Counted from the first letter of the stretch, positions 7,404-16,494 are shown. The stretch: 64,000 nt of DNA from Bacteroidota bacterium (GCA_016124275.1 WGOA01000051.1:16845-80844); one strand, 5' to 3'. Numbers and translations are program-made. Notes: generated by a model from the letters alone, not told the origin.

Positions 7404-8019
7404 TAAACGCCTCCACATCTGCCGGCTGGGGATACTTGCCATCGCGCAGGACCCCGAGCTGGTAGAGGCGGTTGTTGACCAGAATCAGTTCGTACACGGC
7501 GTGGAAATGGGCGTCGCGGGCGCGAAAGCGCTGGCTTGGGTATTGCTGTCGCACGGAGTCAAAAATCACTTCGAACTGCGTGCCCTTGCCAAGGCCTTCT
7601 ACCACCGATTCGCGGGCTTCCTGCAAAATCTGCCGCGCCGGGCGGCTGTAAATCACCGCTGTGGGATAATCGGAGTAACTGGCCCAATACGCTTTGGTGA
7701 TGCTGTAGTCGTAGGCAATGGTGATCAATTCAATTTGCCCCTGCGGCGAGGGTATCATGGCCGAACTGACCTTGGGAGGACCGGGAAAGCGCAGTTGAAA
7801 ATCCTCGCCGCTGCTTTGATACAAGTAAGATAACGGGGGAAGGCGATCCGGCGCTAAGCGAACGTCTTCCAGCGTTGGGACACTGTCGGGTTCCAGCACC
7901 AGCACGTTGCTGACACCGTTCGTGCTGCGCGGGCGATGCTCGCACGAGCTTGCACCGAGCAGCTGGATGAACCCCAGCATGGCCAGCCATCCGGCCCTTA
8001 TGAAAGTTTTTTGCCACAT
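7369..8019 (-). CDS. Putative lipoprotein with an unnamed ~145-residue domain
   Basis: This 216-residue protein starts with a hydrophobic export signal ending GASSC (possible lipobox, Cys26). The rest, about residues 70-212, is one domain that I cannot name. Landmarks in order are 'FQLRFPGPP', 'ASYSDYP', 'ESVVEG', 'YPSQRFRARD', 'NNRLYQLGV' and a final 'AEAFINGF'-like helix (DVEAFINGFVL). The same landmarks occur twice at the C-terminus of the TraB-like protein at 53183-55225. The gene is convergent with, and overlaps by 35 bases, the HMA protein gene. Function is unknown; an envelope location is inferred from the signal. Confidence 0.75.
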   Translation of the reverse strand: MWQKTFIRAGWLAMLGFIQLLGASSCEHRPRSTNGVSNVLVLEPDSVPTLEDVRLAPDRLPPLSYLYQSSGEDFQLRFPGPPKVSSAMIPSPQGQIELITIAYDYSITKAYWASYSDYPTAVIYSRPARQILQEARESVVEGLGKGTQFEVIFDSVRQQYPSQRFRARDAHFHAVYELILVNNRLYQLGVLRDGKYPQPADVEAFINGFVLLENPL

Positions 8020-8053
8020 GTCCCAAGGGCGAATATAGGAATCCGCGTGTGGG

Positions 8054-9106
8054 CTAGTGCATTTTTGGCAAAGCCAGTGCGCGATCGGGGTAATCGGTGA
8101 TCAAACCATCCACCCCCATTTCCCGCATGCGGAGCATATCGGCGGGCTCGTTCACCGTCCAGGGAATGACGCGAATGCCGCGCTTGTGGGCTGATTTGAC
8201 CATAGCCGGTGTAACCAGTTTAAACCAGGGGCTGTACACGGCAGGTTCAAAACCCAGCCGCTTTAGCTCCAGGGCCATGACCGGATTTTCTTCCACCAAC
8301 TGCACCAGCGGCAGCGAAGGCTCCAGCGCGCGGGCAAGCCGGAGCACCCGGTAGTCAAAACTCTGCAGGTGCCAGCGCGTCCAGACGCCGCTTTCTTTCA
8401 TTACCGCAAGCAAGAGCGGCAGCGCTGTTTCCGGGCCGGGTTGCTCCAACCCGTCCCATTCCGGCCTGGATTTAAGTTCGATGTTGTAAGCAACCGGCTG
8501 GCCCGTTTCTCGCGCGCGCGCTTCCGTTTGCAGCAGCAGGTCGCGCAAGAGCGGTTTGACGGTGGGCTGGGTTTTTTGCCCGGGAAATCGCGGATGGGGT
8601 TGGCTGCCGCAATCGTATCGGACAATGTCCGCGTAGGTCAGCACCCCAAAGTGCAGCGCCTTGCCCCGTTCAGAATCTTCAGCCTGAAGTTCCGTTGCGC
8701 CGGTTGGCTCTTGTGCCACTGGGCCCGAGCCGATCCGGCATATTTCCGGATTGATCCAGGGCTCGTGCGAAACCACCACTTGCCCATCCGCACTGATGAC
8801 CACGTCCAGTTCCAATACGGTGATGCCCAGTTCCATGGCGTGCAAAAATGCAGGCAGCGTGTTCTCCGGCATCAGGCCCCGGCATCCGCGGTGGCCCTGA
8901 ATTTCAAAGGCGATGCTTTCGGGCGAAGGGCTTCCGTTGCGGTTCACGGCATGGTGTTGAGCATGGCGGGTTTGGGCGCTGGAAGCTGGGGAGGAGCGTG
9001 CACAAGCGGCCAGCGTAAACATCACCACCGTCAAAATCAGGAGCGCGGCAACAACACGCGTTGACGCGCTGGTCCATACGCTGCGGTGCTGCTGCACCTC
9101 AGCCAT
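8054..9106 (-). CDS. Glycerophosphodiester phosphodiesterase family lipoprotein
   Basis: The 350-residue protein should hydrolyse glycerophosphodiesters to an alcohol and glycerol-3-phosphate. The GDPD signature is present as 'QGHRGCRGLMPENTLPAF' (catalytic His and Glu), 'LELDVVISADGQVVVSHEP' (metal-binding Glu/Asp and second His) and the closing 'GVDGLITDYPDRAL'. A TM/lipobox segment 'VMFTLAAC' suggests an anchored periplasmic enzyme. The start at 9106 is taken from the second ATG; an earlier ATG at 9130 is possible. Either start overlaps the stop of the omega-amidase gene upstream, implying coupling. Substrate specificity cannot be read from the sequence. Confidence 0.92.
   Translation of the reverse strand: MAEVQQHRSVWTSASTRVVAALLILTVVMFTLAACARSSPASSAQTRHAQHHAVNRNGSPSPESIAFEIQGHRGCRGLMPENTLPAFLHAMELGITVLELDVVISADGQVVVSHEPWINPEICRIGSGPVAQEPTGATELQAEDSERGKALHFGVLTYADIVRYDCGSQPHPRFPGQKTQPTVKPLLRDLLLQTEARARETGQPVAYNIELKSRPEWDGLEQPGPETALPLLLAVMKESGVWTRWHLQSFDYRVLRLARALEPSLPLVQLVEENPVMALELKRLGFEPAVYSPWFKLVTPAMVKSAHKRGIRVIPWTVNEPADMLRMREMGVDGLITDYPDRALALPKMH
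8920..8930 (+). repeat. 11-mer CGGGCGAAGGG, copy 2 (in glycerophosphodiesterase gene)
   Basis: Exact copy. The coding strand reads it in another frame (SPSPE). Confidence 0.95.
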
Positions 9107-9872
9107 GCAGCACAAAGGAATCCCGGTCATTCAAAAAGGGAAAACGCGCGCGGGTTTCCGACACCGTGGCTGCGGGGAGCACAAAGCTGTAAACGCCTTC
9201 CTGATCGCCGGCGTGCAGCACCGGTTGGCCAAGAGGATCGTGCAAGACACTGTCCCCTTGGTAAACTTCGCCATTTCCATCGCTGCCTACGCGGTTCAAG
9301 CCCGCTACCCAACATACGTTTTCGATGGCGCGCGCCTGCAGCAGAACTTTCCAGGGCAGGGCCCGCCGCTGGGGCCAACTGGCCACGTACAGCAACAGAT
9401 CAACCGCATCGGTGTTGCGGCTCCAAACCGGGAAACGCAAGTCGTAACAAACCAATGGCTGAATTTTCCAGCCCCGCCATTGCACCAGCAATCGGGAGCC
9501 GCCCGCCTGGTACACTTCGTGCTCGCCAGCCAGACTGAACAAGTGGCGTTTGTCGTAGTGCAGGACACGGCCTTCCGGCTCTACCCAAAACAGCCGATTG
9601 AAATACTTGCCCCCTTCGCCCGCAATGATGCTGCCGCAAACGGCTGCCTGATGTTTGTTAGCCAATTCGGCCATCCAACTGACCGTAGGTCCATCCGACG
9701 ACTCGGCCAGCCGGGCGGCCTGCATCGAAAATCCGGTGCTGAACATTTCCGGCAGCAAAATGAGATCGGTGGCCGGCAAACCCTCCAGAGCAGCGGCCAA
9801 ACGCTCGCAGTTGGCCTGGGGATTTTCCCAAACCAGGTCTTGTTGAACCAGGGCGAGGGTTAAATCGCGCAT
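9099..9872 (-). CDS. Omega-amidase (nitrilase superfamily, YafV-like)
   Basis: This 257-residue nitrilase-fold protein has the Glu-Lys-Cys triad: E42 in 'LLPEMFSTGF', K108 in 'HYDKRHLF' and C142 in 'LVCYDLRFP'. The YafV branch hydrolyses the omega-amide of alpha-ketoglutaramate and alpha-ketosuccinamate. The upstream gene, overlapping by 13 bases, encodes the KAT/YbdL-type aminotransferase that makes such keto acids, which strongly supports this specificity. No signal peptide is present, so it is cytoplasmic. Together they would drive transamination from glutamine, probably to complete methionine salvage. Length is normal. Confidence 0.92.
   Translation of the reverse strand: MRDLTLALVQQDLVWENPQANCERLAAALEGLPATDLILLPEMFSTGFSMQAARLAESSDGPTVSWMAELANKHQAAVCGSIIAGEGGKYFNRLFWVEPEGRVLHYDKRHLFSLAGEHEVYQAGGSRLLVQWRGWKIQPLVCYDLRFPVWSRNTDAVDLLLYVASWPQRRALPWKVLLQARAIENVCWVAGLNRVGSDGNGEVYQGDSVLHDPLGQPVLHAGDQEGVYSFVLPAATVSETRARFPFLNDRDSFVLHG
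9612..9622 (-). repeat. 11-mer CGGGCGAAGGG, copy 3 (in omega-amidase gene)
   Basis: Exact copy in the opposite orientation, read as AGEGG. Confidence 0.95.
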
Positions 9873-11017
9873 AGTTTGGCGGCCGCTTTTTCCAGCGTTT
9901 CATCCGACTTGGCAAAGCAAAAACGAAGCACCTTGTTGTCTTCCTTGCTGCGGTAAAACACGCTGACGGGAATGGCGGCAACGCCGTAATCGCCAGTCAT
10001 GCGCACGGCAAAGGCGTCGTCGGCCTCGTCGGTGATGTCGCGGAAGCCCAGCAGCTGAAAGTAGGTGCCTGAGCAAGGCAGGAGCGTAAACCGGCTGCCG
10101 CTGACCAGATCGCTAAAGCGATCGCGCTTGGCTTCATAGAACGCCGCCAGCTCCAGGTAGGCCTCCTTTCGAACCATAAAATCAGAAAGGGCCAGCTGAA
10201 TGGGGTGGTTTACCGCAAAAACCTGGTACTGGTGCACAAGCCTGAACTGCTTCATCAGGTTTTCGGGGGCCAAGCAATACCCGACCTTCCAACCGGTATT
10301 GTGGTACGTTTTGCCAAACGAAAACACGGCAAAACTGCGCTCGGCCAGGCGCGGATAGCGCAACACGCTTTGGTGGGGCTCCTGGTTGAAAATGATGTGC
10401 TCGTAAACTTCGTCGCTGAGCAGGATCACATCCGTGCCGTCGGTGAGCTTGATGAGCTGCTGCATGTCCTCCTCGCGCAAAATGGCCCCGGTGGGGTTGT
10501 GCGGGCTGTTGAGGATGATCATGCGCGTCCGGTTGGAAATGCGCTGCTTGACCGATTCCCAGTGGTAGCGGTAATCCGGGTACTGCAGGGGAATGTGAAT
10601 GGGCATTCCCCCGGCCAGCTTGATGGCGGGCACGTAACTGTCGTAGGCCGGGTCAAACACAATGACCTCGTCCCCTTCACGCACCACCGATTGAATGGCG
10701 GTGAATAGGGCTTGCGTACCGCCTGCAGTAACGGTTATTTCCTGCTCGGGCGAAAACACGGCCCCGTAAACGGACTCGGTTTTTTCGGCAATGGCCTCGC
10801 GCAGGCCCATCACACCCGGCATTGGGGCGTATTGGTTAAAGCCTTTGCGCATGTATCCCGCCACCGCGTTGATGAGCTCTTTGTGGGGAGGGAAATCCGG
10901 GAAGCCCTGCGACAGGTTAATGGCCCCGGTTTCATTGGCCAACGCCGTCATCTTGCTAAAGATGGACGTACCGGTGTTGGGCAGTTTGCTAATGAGGGAG
11001 GAAGGGAAAACGGGCAT
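9860..11017 (-). CDS. Methionine/glutamine aminotransferase (KAT/YbdL-like, PLP-dependent)
   Basis: This 385-residue fold-type I aminotransferase carries 'INLSQGFPDFPP', 'NQYAPMPGVMGLREAIA' and 'NSPHNPTGAIL'. The PLP lysine is K236 in 'SFGKTYHNTGWKVGY', and the tail shows 'LRFCFAKSDETLEKA'. These match methionine aminotransferases of the YbdL/kynurenine aminotransferase III group, which convert the keto acid of methionine (KMTB) to methionine using glutamine. The next gene encodes the omega-amidase that removes the co-product. The two genes overlap by 13 bases, so expression is probably coupled. Exact amino-acid preference is inferred. Confidence 0.93.
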   Translation of the reverse strand: MPVFPSSLISKLPNTGTSIFSKMTALANETGAINLSQGFPDFPPHKELINAVAGYMRKGFNQYAPMPGVMGLREAIAEKTESVYGAVFSPEQEITVTAGGTQALFTAIQSVVREGDEVIVFDPAYDSYVPAIKLAGGMPIHIPLQYPDYRYHWESVKQRISNRTRMIILNSPHNPTGAILREEDMQQLIKLTDGTDVILLSDEVYEHIIFNQEPHQSVLRYPRLAERSFAVFSFGKTYHNTGWKVGYCLAPENLMKQFRLVHQYQVFAVNHPIQLALSDFMVRKEAYLELAAFYEAKRDRFSDLVSGSRFTLLPCSGTYFQLLGFRDITDEADDAFAVRMTGDYGVAAIPVSVFYRSKEDNKVLRFCFAKSDETLEKAAAKLCAI

Positions 11018-11056
11018 ATTCGGGCGGGATCGTCACTGCGTTACCAGAAGGAAACC

Positions 11057-12133
11057 TTATAGGAAGCGGTCACCTTTCTTTCGTTTTACGTCGCTGGCAA
11101 TTTCTCGGATGAATTGTTCCTTTTCTTTTTGGCAGATCAACAGGGCATCCGGAGTGTCGATGACGATGAAGTCATCCAAGCCCTGTAAAACCACAAGCTT
11201 ATCATCCGGTGCCATGATCATGCAATTGGTGGCGTCGTAGATCATCACGTTGTTTCCCTGTGCAGCATTGCCCAGGTAGTCCCGGTGGTATTTCTCGTAC
11301 AAAGAACCCCAAGTGCCCAGGTCGGACCAACCAAAACTGGCCGGGATGACCATGACGTTGTCTGCCTTTTCCAATACGCCATAGTCGATAGAAATGTTCG
11401 TGACCACGGAGTATGCTTTTCGAACAAATTCCTTCTCCTCGGCTTTGCCAAAATGCGGGCGCAAATCGCGGAAAGCATCGCCGATTTCCGGCAGGTGCTG
11501 TTGAAACGCTTGAAGAATGGTTTGGACCCGCCAGACGAAAATGCCGGAATTCCACAGGAAATCGCCGGAACGCATAAAGGTCTTGGCCAGTTCAAGGTTG
11601 GGTTTCTCGGTAAAGGTTTTTACCGGGAACACGTTTTGGTGACCCTCTTCAACAAACTGGATGTACCCATACCCGGTATCGGGCCGCGTTGGGCGAATTC
11701 CCAGGGTAATCAGGTCATCATGGGTGCCTGCATAGGCGACTGCCTGCTCAATAACTGACTGGAAATCAGCATCATTGAGAATCAGGTGGTCTGACGGGGC
11801 AATGACCATGCGCGCCTCCGGATCGCGCTCGGCGATCACATTAGCTGCAAGAGCTATGCAAGGCGCGGTGTTTCGCCGCATGGGCTCAGCCAAAACCTGG
11901 CTTTCGTGCAGGTCTGGCAATTGGCTGCGGACTAATTCCACATAGTCTTCGTTGGTGACCACGAAGATGTTTTCCTTGGGGCAAATGGGCAAAAAACGGT
12001 CGTAAGTAGCCTGTAACAGTGATTTGCCGGTGCCCAGCACATCAATAAACTGTTTGGGCCTGGCGATGCGGCTCATCGGCCAGAATCGGCTGCCGATTCC
12101 GCCTGCCATAATGGCAACGTAGGTATTCCTCAT
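11057..12133 (-). CDS. manC: Mannose-1-phosphate guanylyltransferase
   Basis: This 358-residue enzyme makes GDP-mannose from mannose-1-phosphate and GTP, supplying surface polysaccharide synthesis. The nucleotide-binding signature is 'MAGGIGSRFWPMSRIARPKQ' at residues 10-29. Other blocks are 'EPMRRNTAPCIALAA', 'APSDHLI', 'TFTEKP', 'LWNSGIFVW' and 'SIDYGVLEK'. It lacks the C-terminal phosphomannose isomerase half of bifunctional ManC/AlgA enzymes, which is usual in Bacteroidota. It is on the minus strand 39 bases upstream of the aminotransferase gene and divergent from recQ. The family is certain; the gene name is by analogy. Confidence 0.94.
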   Translation of the reverse strand: MRNTYVAIMAGGIGSRFWPMSRIARPKQFIDVLGTGKSLLQATYDRFLPICPKENIFVVTNEDYVELVRSQLPDLHESQVLAEPMRRNTAPCIALAANVIAERDPEARMVIAPSDHLILNDADFQSVIEQAVAYAGTHDDLITLGIRPTRPDTGYGYIQFVEEGHQNVFPVKTFTEKPNLELAKTFMRSGDFLWNSGIFVWRVQTILQAFQQHLPEIGDAFRDLRPHFGKAEEKEFVRKAYSVVTNISIDYGVLEKADNVMVIPASFGWSDLGTWGSLYEKYHRDYLGNAAQGNNVMIYDATNCMIMAPDDKLVVLQGLDDFIVIDTPDALLICQKEKEQFIREIASDVKRKKGDRFL

Positions 12134-12229
12134 AACCCCAATTTGGGTGCAAACTTAGCCTTATTTGATGACGGGTGAAGGGCTGCCGGGTACTTGCAGT
12201 TTTCGGTACAGAAAAGCTTGCCTAAATGG

Positions 12230-12237
12230 TACTTTTG
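12230..12237 (+). promoter_or_regulatory. Candidate -7 box upstream of recQ
   Basis: TACTTTTG is a perfect TAnnTTTG match within the 258-base divergent manC-recQ intergenic region. It would give recQ an untranslated leader of about 150 bases. No well-spaced -33 TTTG was found. Confidence 0.35.
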
Positions 12238-12391
12238 CAGGCGTTTTTGTTAAATTGAGACTGATTAGCGGATTGCAACCTTTTACCCCCCGTTTGTGCT
12301 GTTTTTAGCCAGAGTGCGGGATTCGTGGTGGATTGTTTCGCCGGTCATTATCACTTGATCGAGGTTTTTTTTAATTTTTTTCAGGGTTCTG

Positions 12392-14593
12392 ATGGAAGTT
12401 CAAGACATGCAACTGCAGGAAGCCCTGCAGGCCAACTTTGGCTTTGATTCCTTTAAGGGGAATCAGGAGGCCATTATCAAAAGTGTGCTGGAGGGCAAGG
12501 ACACTTTTGTTATCATGCCAACAGGAGGGGGCAAGTCGCTTTGCTACCAGTTGCCCGCTATGATCAGCGAAGGCACGGCCATCATCATTTCACCGCTGAT
12601 TGCCCTGATGAAAAACCAGGTGGATCAGGTGCGCGGATACAGCAACCAGGACAACATTGCGCACTTCCTCAATTCATCGCTGAACAAAAACCAGATCAGG
12701 CAGGTCAAGGATGACATCACGGAGCGAAAAACCAAATTGCTCTATGTGGCTCCGGAAACACTGAAAAAAGAAGAGAACATCGCTTTTTTCCAGCAAATCC
12801 AGATCTCGTTCGTAGCCATTGATGAAGCGCATTGCATTTCCGAATGGGGCCATGACTTCCGTCCGGAATACCGCCACATCAAAACCATGATCAATGCTAT
12901 TGGCGAGCACATTCCGCTGGTAGCGCTCACAGCCACAGCAACACCCAAGGTTCAGTCTGACATTATCAAGAACCTGAACATGACTGAGCCGGAGGTCTTC
13001 ATGTCCTCCTTCAATCGGGATAACTTGTATTATGAAGTGCGCCCCAAGCCGGACAAGGCTGAAATTCAGCGCGAAATCACGCGCTTTATCAAGGAGCGCG
13101 GCAGCAAATCGGGCATCATTTACTGCCTGAACCGCAAAACCACGGAGGAGATTGCCGCATTGCTGAACGTTAACGGCATCAAGGCTGCTCCTTACCATGC
13201 CGGGCTGGAAGCTGCGCGCCGGGCCAATATTCAGGACGATTTCCTCATGGAGGAAATTGATGTGATTTGCGCTACCATAGCTTTTGGTATGGGAATTGAC
13301 AAGCCGGACGTCCGTTTTGTCATTCACTACGACATTCCAAAAAGCATTGAAAATTACTACCAGGAAACAGGTCGCGCCGGTCGCGATGGACTGGAAGGCG
13401 ACTGTGTGGCGTTTTACAGCCACAAAGACATCCTGAAGCTGGAAAAATTCATGCGCGACAAGCCGGTGGCCGAGCGCGAAATGGGCTCGCAGTTGTTGAT
13501 GGAAATGGTGGCCTACTCGGAAACCGGTACTTGCCGGCGCAAATTTTTGCTCCACTATTTCGGCGAACAATACGACGAAGGCCAATGCACCGGGCGCTGC
13601 GATAACTGCCGCCATCCCAAAGAATCGCTGGAGGTCACCGCCGAGCTCAAAATGGCGATGAAAAGCATCCTCGAAATTGGGGAGAACCAGGGCATTCCGC
13701 ACATCGTTGATGTGCTGACAGGCAAAGTGTCCCGCAGTGTCATGGGTGCCGGACACGAATCGCTTTCCGCTTTTGGCTCGGGCAAAGAAAAGGACGAGCG
13801 TTTCTGGAACAGCGTTATTCGCCAGGGCCTGATGTTGGGACTGCTGCACAAAGGCATTGAAAACTATGGCCTGATCCGCCTCAATCCGGAGGGGCACAGC
13901 TTTCTGAAAAAGAGTTTCCCGGTCAAGATTTCGCTGAACCACGACTTTAAGTCCATGGCTGCCCAGGCGGAAACGGATCGCGCCGAAGAGAAGAATGTGG
14001 TCGATCCGGTATTGCTGGATCTGCTGGGCAATTTGCGCCGAAAAGTTGCGCGGGAGATAAAACTTCCCCCGTACATCATTTTTCAGGACACTTCTCTGGA
14101 AGATATGGCCACGCAGTACCCCATCACGATGGAGGAACTGACCAACATTACCGGAGTCAGCCAGGGCAAGGCCAGCCGCTACGGCAAGCCGTTCGTGGAA
14201 CTGATTGCCGATTATGTAGAAGAAAACGACATAGACCGTCCCAACGATTTTGTCATGAAGTCGGTGGCTAAAAAGGGCGGGAATAAGATATACATTATTC
14301 AGAACATTGATAAGAAAATTTCGCTTGAAGACATCGCCCAATCCAAGGGCATGACCATGCCGGAGCTTATCGATGAATTGGATTCCATTGTTTCGTCAGG
14401 CACCCGCATCAACCTGGACTACTACCTGGATTCCATATTAGACGAGTACCAACAGGAGGACGCGCTGGAATTCTTTCGGACCATGGAAATGGACGACATC
14501 GAAGCGGCCTACGACGAGCTTAAAGAAGAGGGCATGACCCTGGAAGAGGTCAAACTGATGCGCATCAAGTTCTTCAGCGAGATGGGCAATTAA
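12392..14593 (+). CDS. recQ: ATP-dependent DNA helicase RecQ
   Basis: This 733-residue 3'-5' helicase acts in recombination and fork repair. In order it shows Walker A TGGGKS (44-49), 'IIISPLIALMKNQV' and the DEAH box (144-147). The helicase C-domain carries 'AFGMGIDKPDVRFVIHYDIP' and the arginine-finger region 'ENYYQETGRAGRDG'. A zinc-binding cysteine set ('GTCRRKF...QCTGRCDNC') and RQC winged helix follow, then an HRDC-like domain ('VDPVLLDLLGNLRRKVA'). A C-terminal extension of about 110 residues ('GMTMPELIDELDSIVSSGTR') is typical of Bacteroidota RecQ. It stands alone, followed by a strong terminator. Confidence 0.96.
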   Translation: MEVQDMQLQEALQANFGFDSFKGNQEAIIKSVLEGKDTFVIMPTGGGKSLCYQLPAMISEGTAIIISPLIALMKNQVDQVRGYSNQDNIAHFLNSSLNKNQIRQVKDDITERKTKLLYVAPETLKKEENIAFFQQIQISFVAIDEAHCISEWGHDFRPEYRHIKTMINAIGEHIPLVALTATATPKVQSDIIKNLNMTEPEVFMSSFNRDNLYYEVRPKPDKAEIQREITRFIKERGSKSGIIYCLNRKTTEEIAALLNVNGIKAAPYHAGLEAARRANIQDDFLMEEIDVICATIAFGMGIDKPDVRFVIHYDIPKSIENYYQETGRAGRDGLEGDCVAFYSHKDILKLEKFMRDKPVAEREMGSQLLMEMVAYSETGTCRRKFLLHYFGEQYDEGQCTGRCDNCRHPKESLEVTAELKMAMKSILEIGENQGIPHIVDVLTGKVSRSVMGAGHESLSAFGSGKEKDERFWNSVIRQGLMLGLLHKGIENYGLIRLNPEGHSFLKKSFPVKISLNHDFKSMAAQAETDRAEEKNVVDPVLLDLLGNLRRKVAREIKLPPYIIFQDTSLEDMATQYPITMEELTNITGVSQGKASRYGKPFVELIADYVEENDIDRPNDFVMKSVAKKGGNKIYIIQNIDKKISLEDIAQSKGMTMPELIDELDSIVSSGTRINLDYYLDSILDEYQQEDALEFFRTMEMDDIEAAYDELKEEGMTLEEVKLMRIKFFSEMGN

Positions 14594-14639
14594 TCCAGCC
14601 TGCGGCCCTCGCTGCAAAATATTTTTTTATACTTCATAG

Positions 14640-14675
14640 AACGCCTGGCAATCCCCTGATTGTCAGGCGTTTTCT
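14640..14675 (+). terminator. Rho-independent terminator of recQ
   Basis: AACGCCTG-g-CAATC pairs with GATTG-t-CAGGCGTT around a CCCT loop, followed by a T-rich tract (TTTTC TTTT). It lies 46 bases after the recQ stop. Confidence 0.9.
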
Positions 14676-14815
14676 TTTGGTCGGCTCAGACGCAATTGGG
14701 AGTCTTTTGCACAAAAGTTGCAAAAACTTAGTGCTTCCTGTGAACCGCCATGCCCTTTCGATGTTTTACCCGCTCAGAGGAAATGATTTCCACACTCAAA
14801 ACATCCATTCGTACC

Positions 14816-16420
14816 ATGAAAAACTTGATCCTTGTTGCCCTGGTGTTAGTCACAGGAGCCTTATCTGCCCAAACAGCCCGTCTGCAGGTCATTCACAACT
14901 CCCCGGAGCCCACCGTTGACGTGTACGCCAACGGCGGCCTTTTGCTGAACGACTTTGTCTTCCGCACGGCTACCCCGTTCATTGATGTTGCCGCTGGTGT
15001 GCCAATCACCCTGGATGTGGCACCCGCTACCTCCACTTCGGCAGCCGAAGCCATTTACAGCGTTACCGTAACGTTCAACGCTGGCGAAACTTACGTGGCC
15101 ATTGCCAGTGGTGTCGTTGGTGACCCCCTCACCCCCTTTAACATTTGGGTACAAAGCGGTATTCGCGAAGCAGCGCTTGCTGCCGGTACCGTTGATTTCA
15201 TTGGCATTCACGGCTCACCTGATGCGCCCACCGTGGACATCATTGCCCGCGACGTAGCCATTTTGCTTGACGACGTTTCTTACGGCGCCATTAGCGGTTA
15301 CCTGACGGTTCCCGCTGGTGCCTATGTGCTTGACGTTACCCCAGGTGCCGACAACTACAACATCGTAGCCAGCTTTGCCGCTGACCTGAGCGGTTTGGGT
15401 GGTGGTTCCGCTGTTGTTTTTGCTTCAGGCTTCCTGAGCTCGACGCCTGGTTTTGGCCTTTTTGCTGCATTGGCTGACGGAACAGTAGTTGCTTTCCCGG
15501 TTGAGGCACCCGTTTTTACTAACCTTCAGGTTATTCACAACAGCCCGGAGCCTACGGTTGACATTTATGTAAACAACACCTTGTTGTTGGACGATTTCAA
15601 CTTCCGCACCGCCACTCCTTTTGTGCCCGTGCAGGCTTTGGTTCCTGTTAAAATTGACGTAGCTCCAGCTACATCGACCAGTGTTTCCGAATCCATTTAC
15701 ACCATCACTGGCCGTTTCCGCAACCCATCCAACGATTACGTAGCCATCGCTACCGGCGTGGTTGGTGATCCGACAACTCCTTTCAATATCATTCTTCAGG
15801 GCAACATTCGCCAAAGCAACTCGGTTGGTCAGGTACAATTGGTTGCCTCACACGGTGCACCCGATGCCCCAACCGTTGACGTTGTTGCCGATGGTGCGTT
15901 GACCCTTTTCGACAACCTCGAGTACAACACCATCAGCCGCTACATTAGCGTACCACCAGCTTCGTACGTCATTGACATTCGCACCGAAGATGGGTTGAGC
16001 ACCGTCGTGAGCTACGATGCTGACCTGAGCGGTTTGGCCGGTGGAAACGCTGTGGTCTTCGCTTCAGGCTTCCTGGGTTCTTCACCCGCCTTTGGTCTCT
16101 ACGCTGCACTGCCCGACGGTACGGTTATTGCCTTCCCGGTTGCCGCGCCCCGTTTATCTGGCGAAGTTTCCTTTGAAGGGTTGTTCCCCACCGTAGCTGA
16201 TGAGCAAATCACCCTGACATTGACCGGCACCACCACCGATCAGGTAGGAGTTACCGTGTTCAACGCTTCCGGTCAAATGGTCATCGCAGAAGTTGCCAAC
16301 GTGGACAACGGCCGCATCACCCACAACATGAACGTTTCTAACCTGGCTCCAGGTCAGTACTTCGTAACGGTTTACACCCAGGAAGGCCCCCGCACTGAGC
16401 GTTTTGTGATTGCTCAATAA
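14816..16420 (+). CDS. Secreted DUF4397 repeat protein, T9SS cargo
   Basis: This 534-residue protein has a clean signal peptide (MKNLILVALVLVTGALSA) and a C-terminal T9SS type A-like sorting domain ('GLFPTVADEQITLTL ... LAPGQYFVTVYTQEGP'). Between them are four DUF4397-like units in two near-identical halves. 'LQVIHNSPEPTVDVYANGG' recurs as 'LQVIHNSPEPTVDIYVNNT', and 'HGSPDAPTVDIIARDV' recurs as 'HGAPDAPTVDVVADGA'. Each unit looks like a beta-sandwich. It would be exported through the outer membrane and attached or released. Function is unknown. The start at 14816 is chosen because it begins the signal peptide; an in-frame ATG at 14750 is less likely. Confidence 0.9.
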   Translation: MKNLILVALVLVTGALSAQTARLQVIHNSPEPTVDVYANGGLLLNDFVFRTATPFIDVAAGVPITLDVAPATSTSAAEAIYSVTVTFNAGETYVAIASGVVGDPLTPFNIWVQSGIREAALAAGTVDFIGIHGSPDAPTVDIIARDVAILLDDVSYGAISGYLTVPAGAYVLDVTPGADNYNIVASFAADLSGLGGGSAVVFASGFLSSTPGFGLFAALADGTVVAFPVEAPVFTNLQVIHNSPEPTVDIYVNNTLLLDDFNFRTATPFVPVQALVPVKIDVAPATSTSVSESIYTITGRFRNPSNDYVAIATGVVGDPTTPFNIILQGNIRQSNSVGQVQLVASHGAPDAPTVDVVADGALTLFDNLEYNTISRYISVPPASYVIDIRTEDGLSTVVSYDADLSGLAGGNAVVFASGFLGSSPAFGLYAALPDGTVIAFPVAAPRLSGEVSFEGLFPTVADEQITLTLTGTTTDQVGVTVFNASGQMVIAEVANVDNGRITHNMNVSNLAPGQYFVTVYTQEGPRTERFVIAQ

Positions 16421-16460
16421 GTCCCTTCTTTTTTAGTTTTCCCTCCCCGTTTCCTCTGCA

Positions 16461-16494
16461 AAGGCCGTCCCAATTGGGGCGGCCTTTCTTTTTG
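16461..16494 (+). terminator. Rho-independent terminator after the DUF4397 gene
   Basis: AAGGCCGTCCC pairs with GGGGCGGCCTT around an AATT loop and is followed by TCTTTTT. It lies 40 bases after the stop codon. Confidence 0.88.

Noticed and set aside
12674..14341. A 555-codon open frame antisense to recQ
   Set aside because: It has no recognisable domain and mirrors recQ codons; long antisense frames are expected in GC-rich genes.
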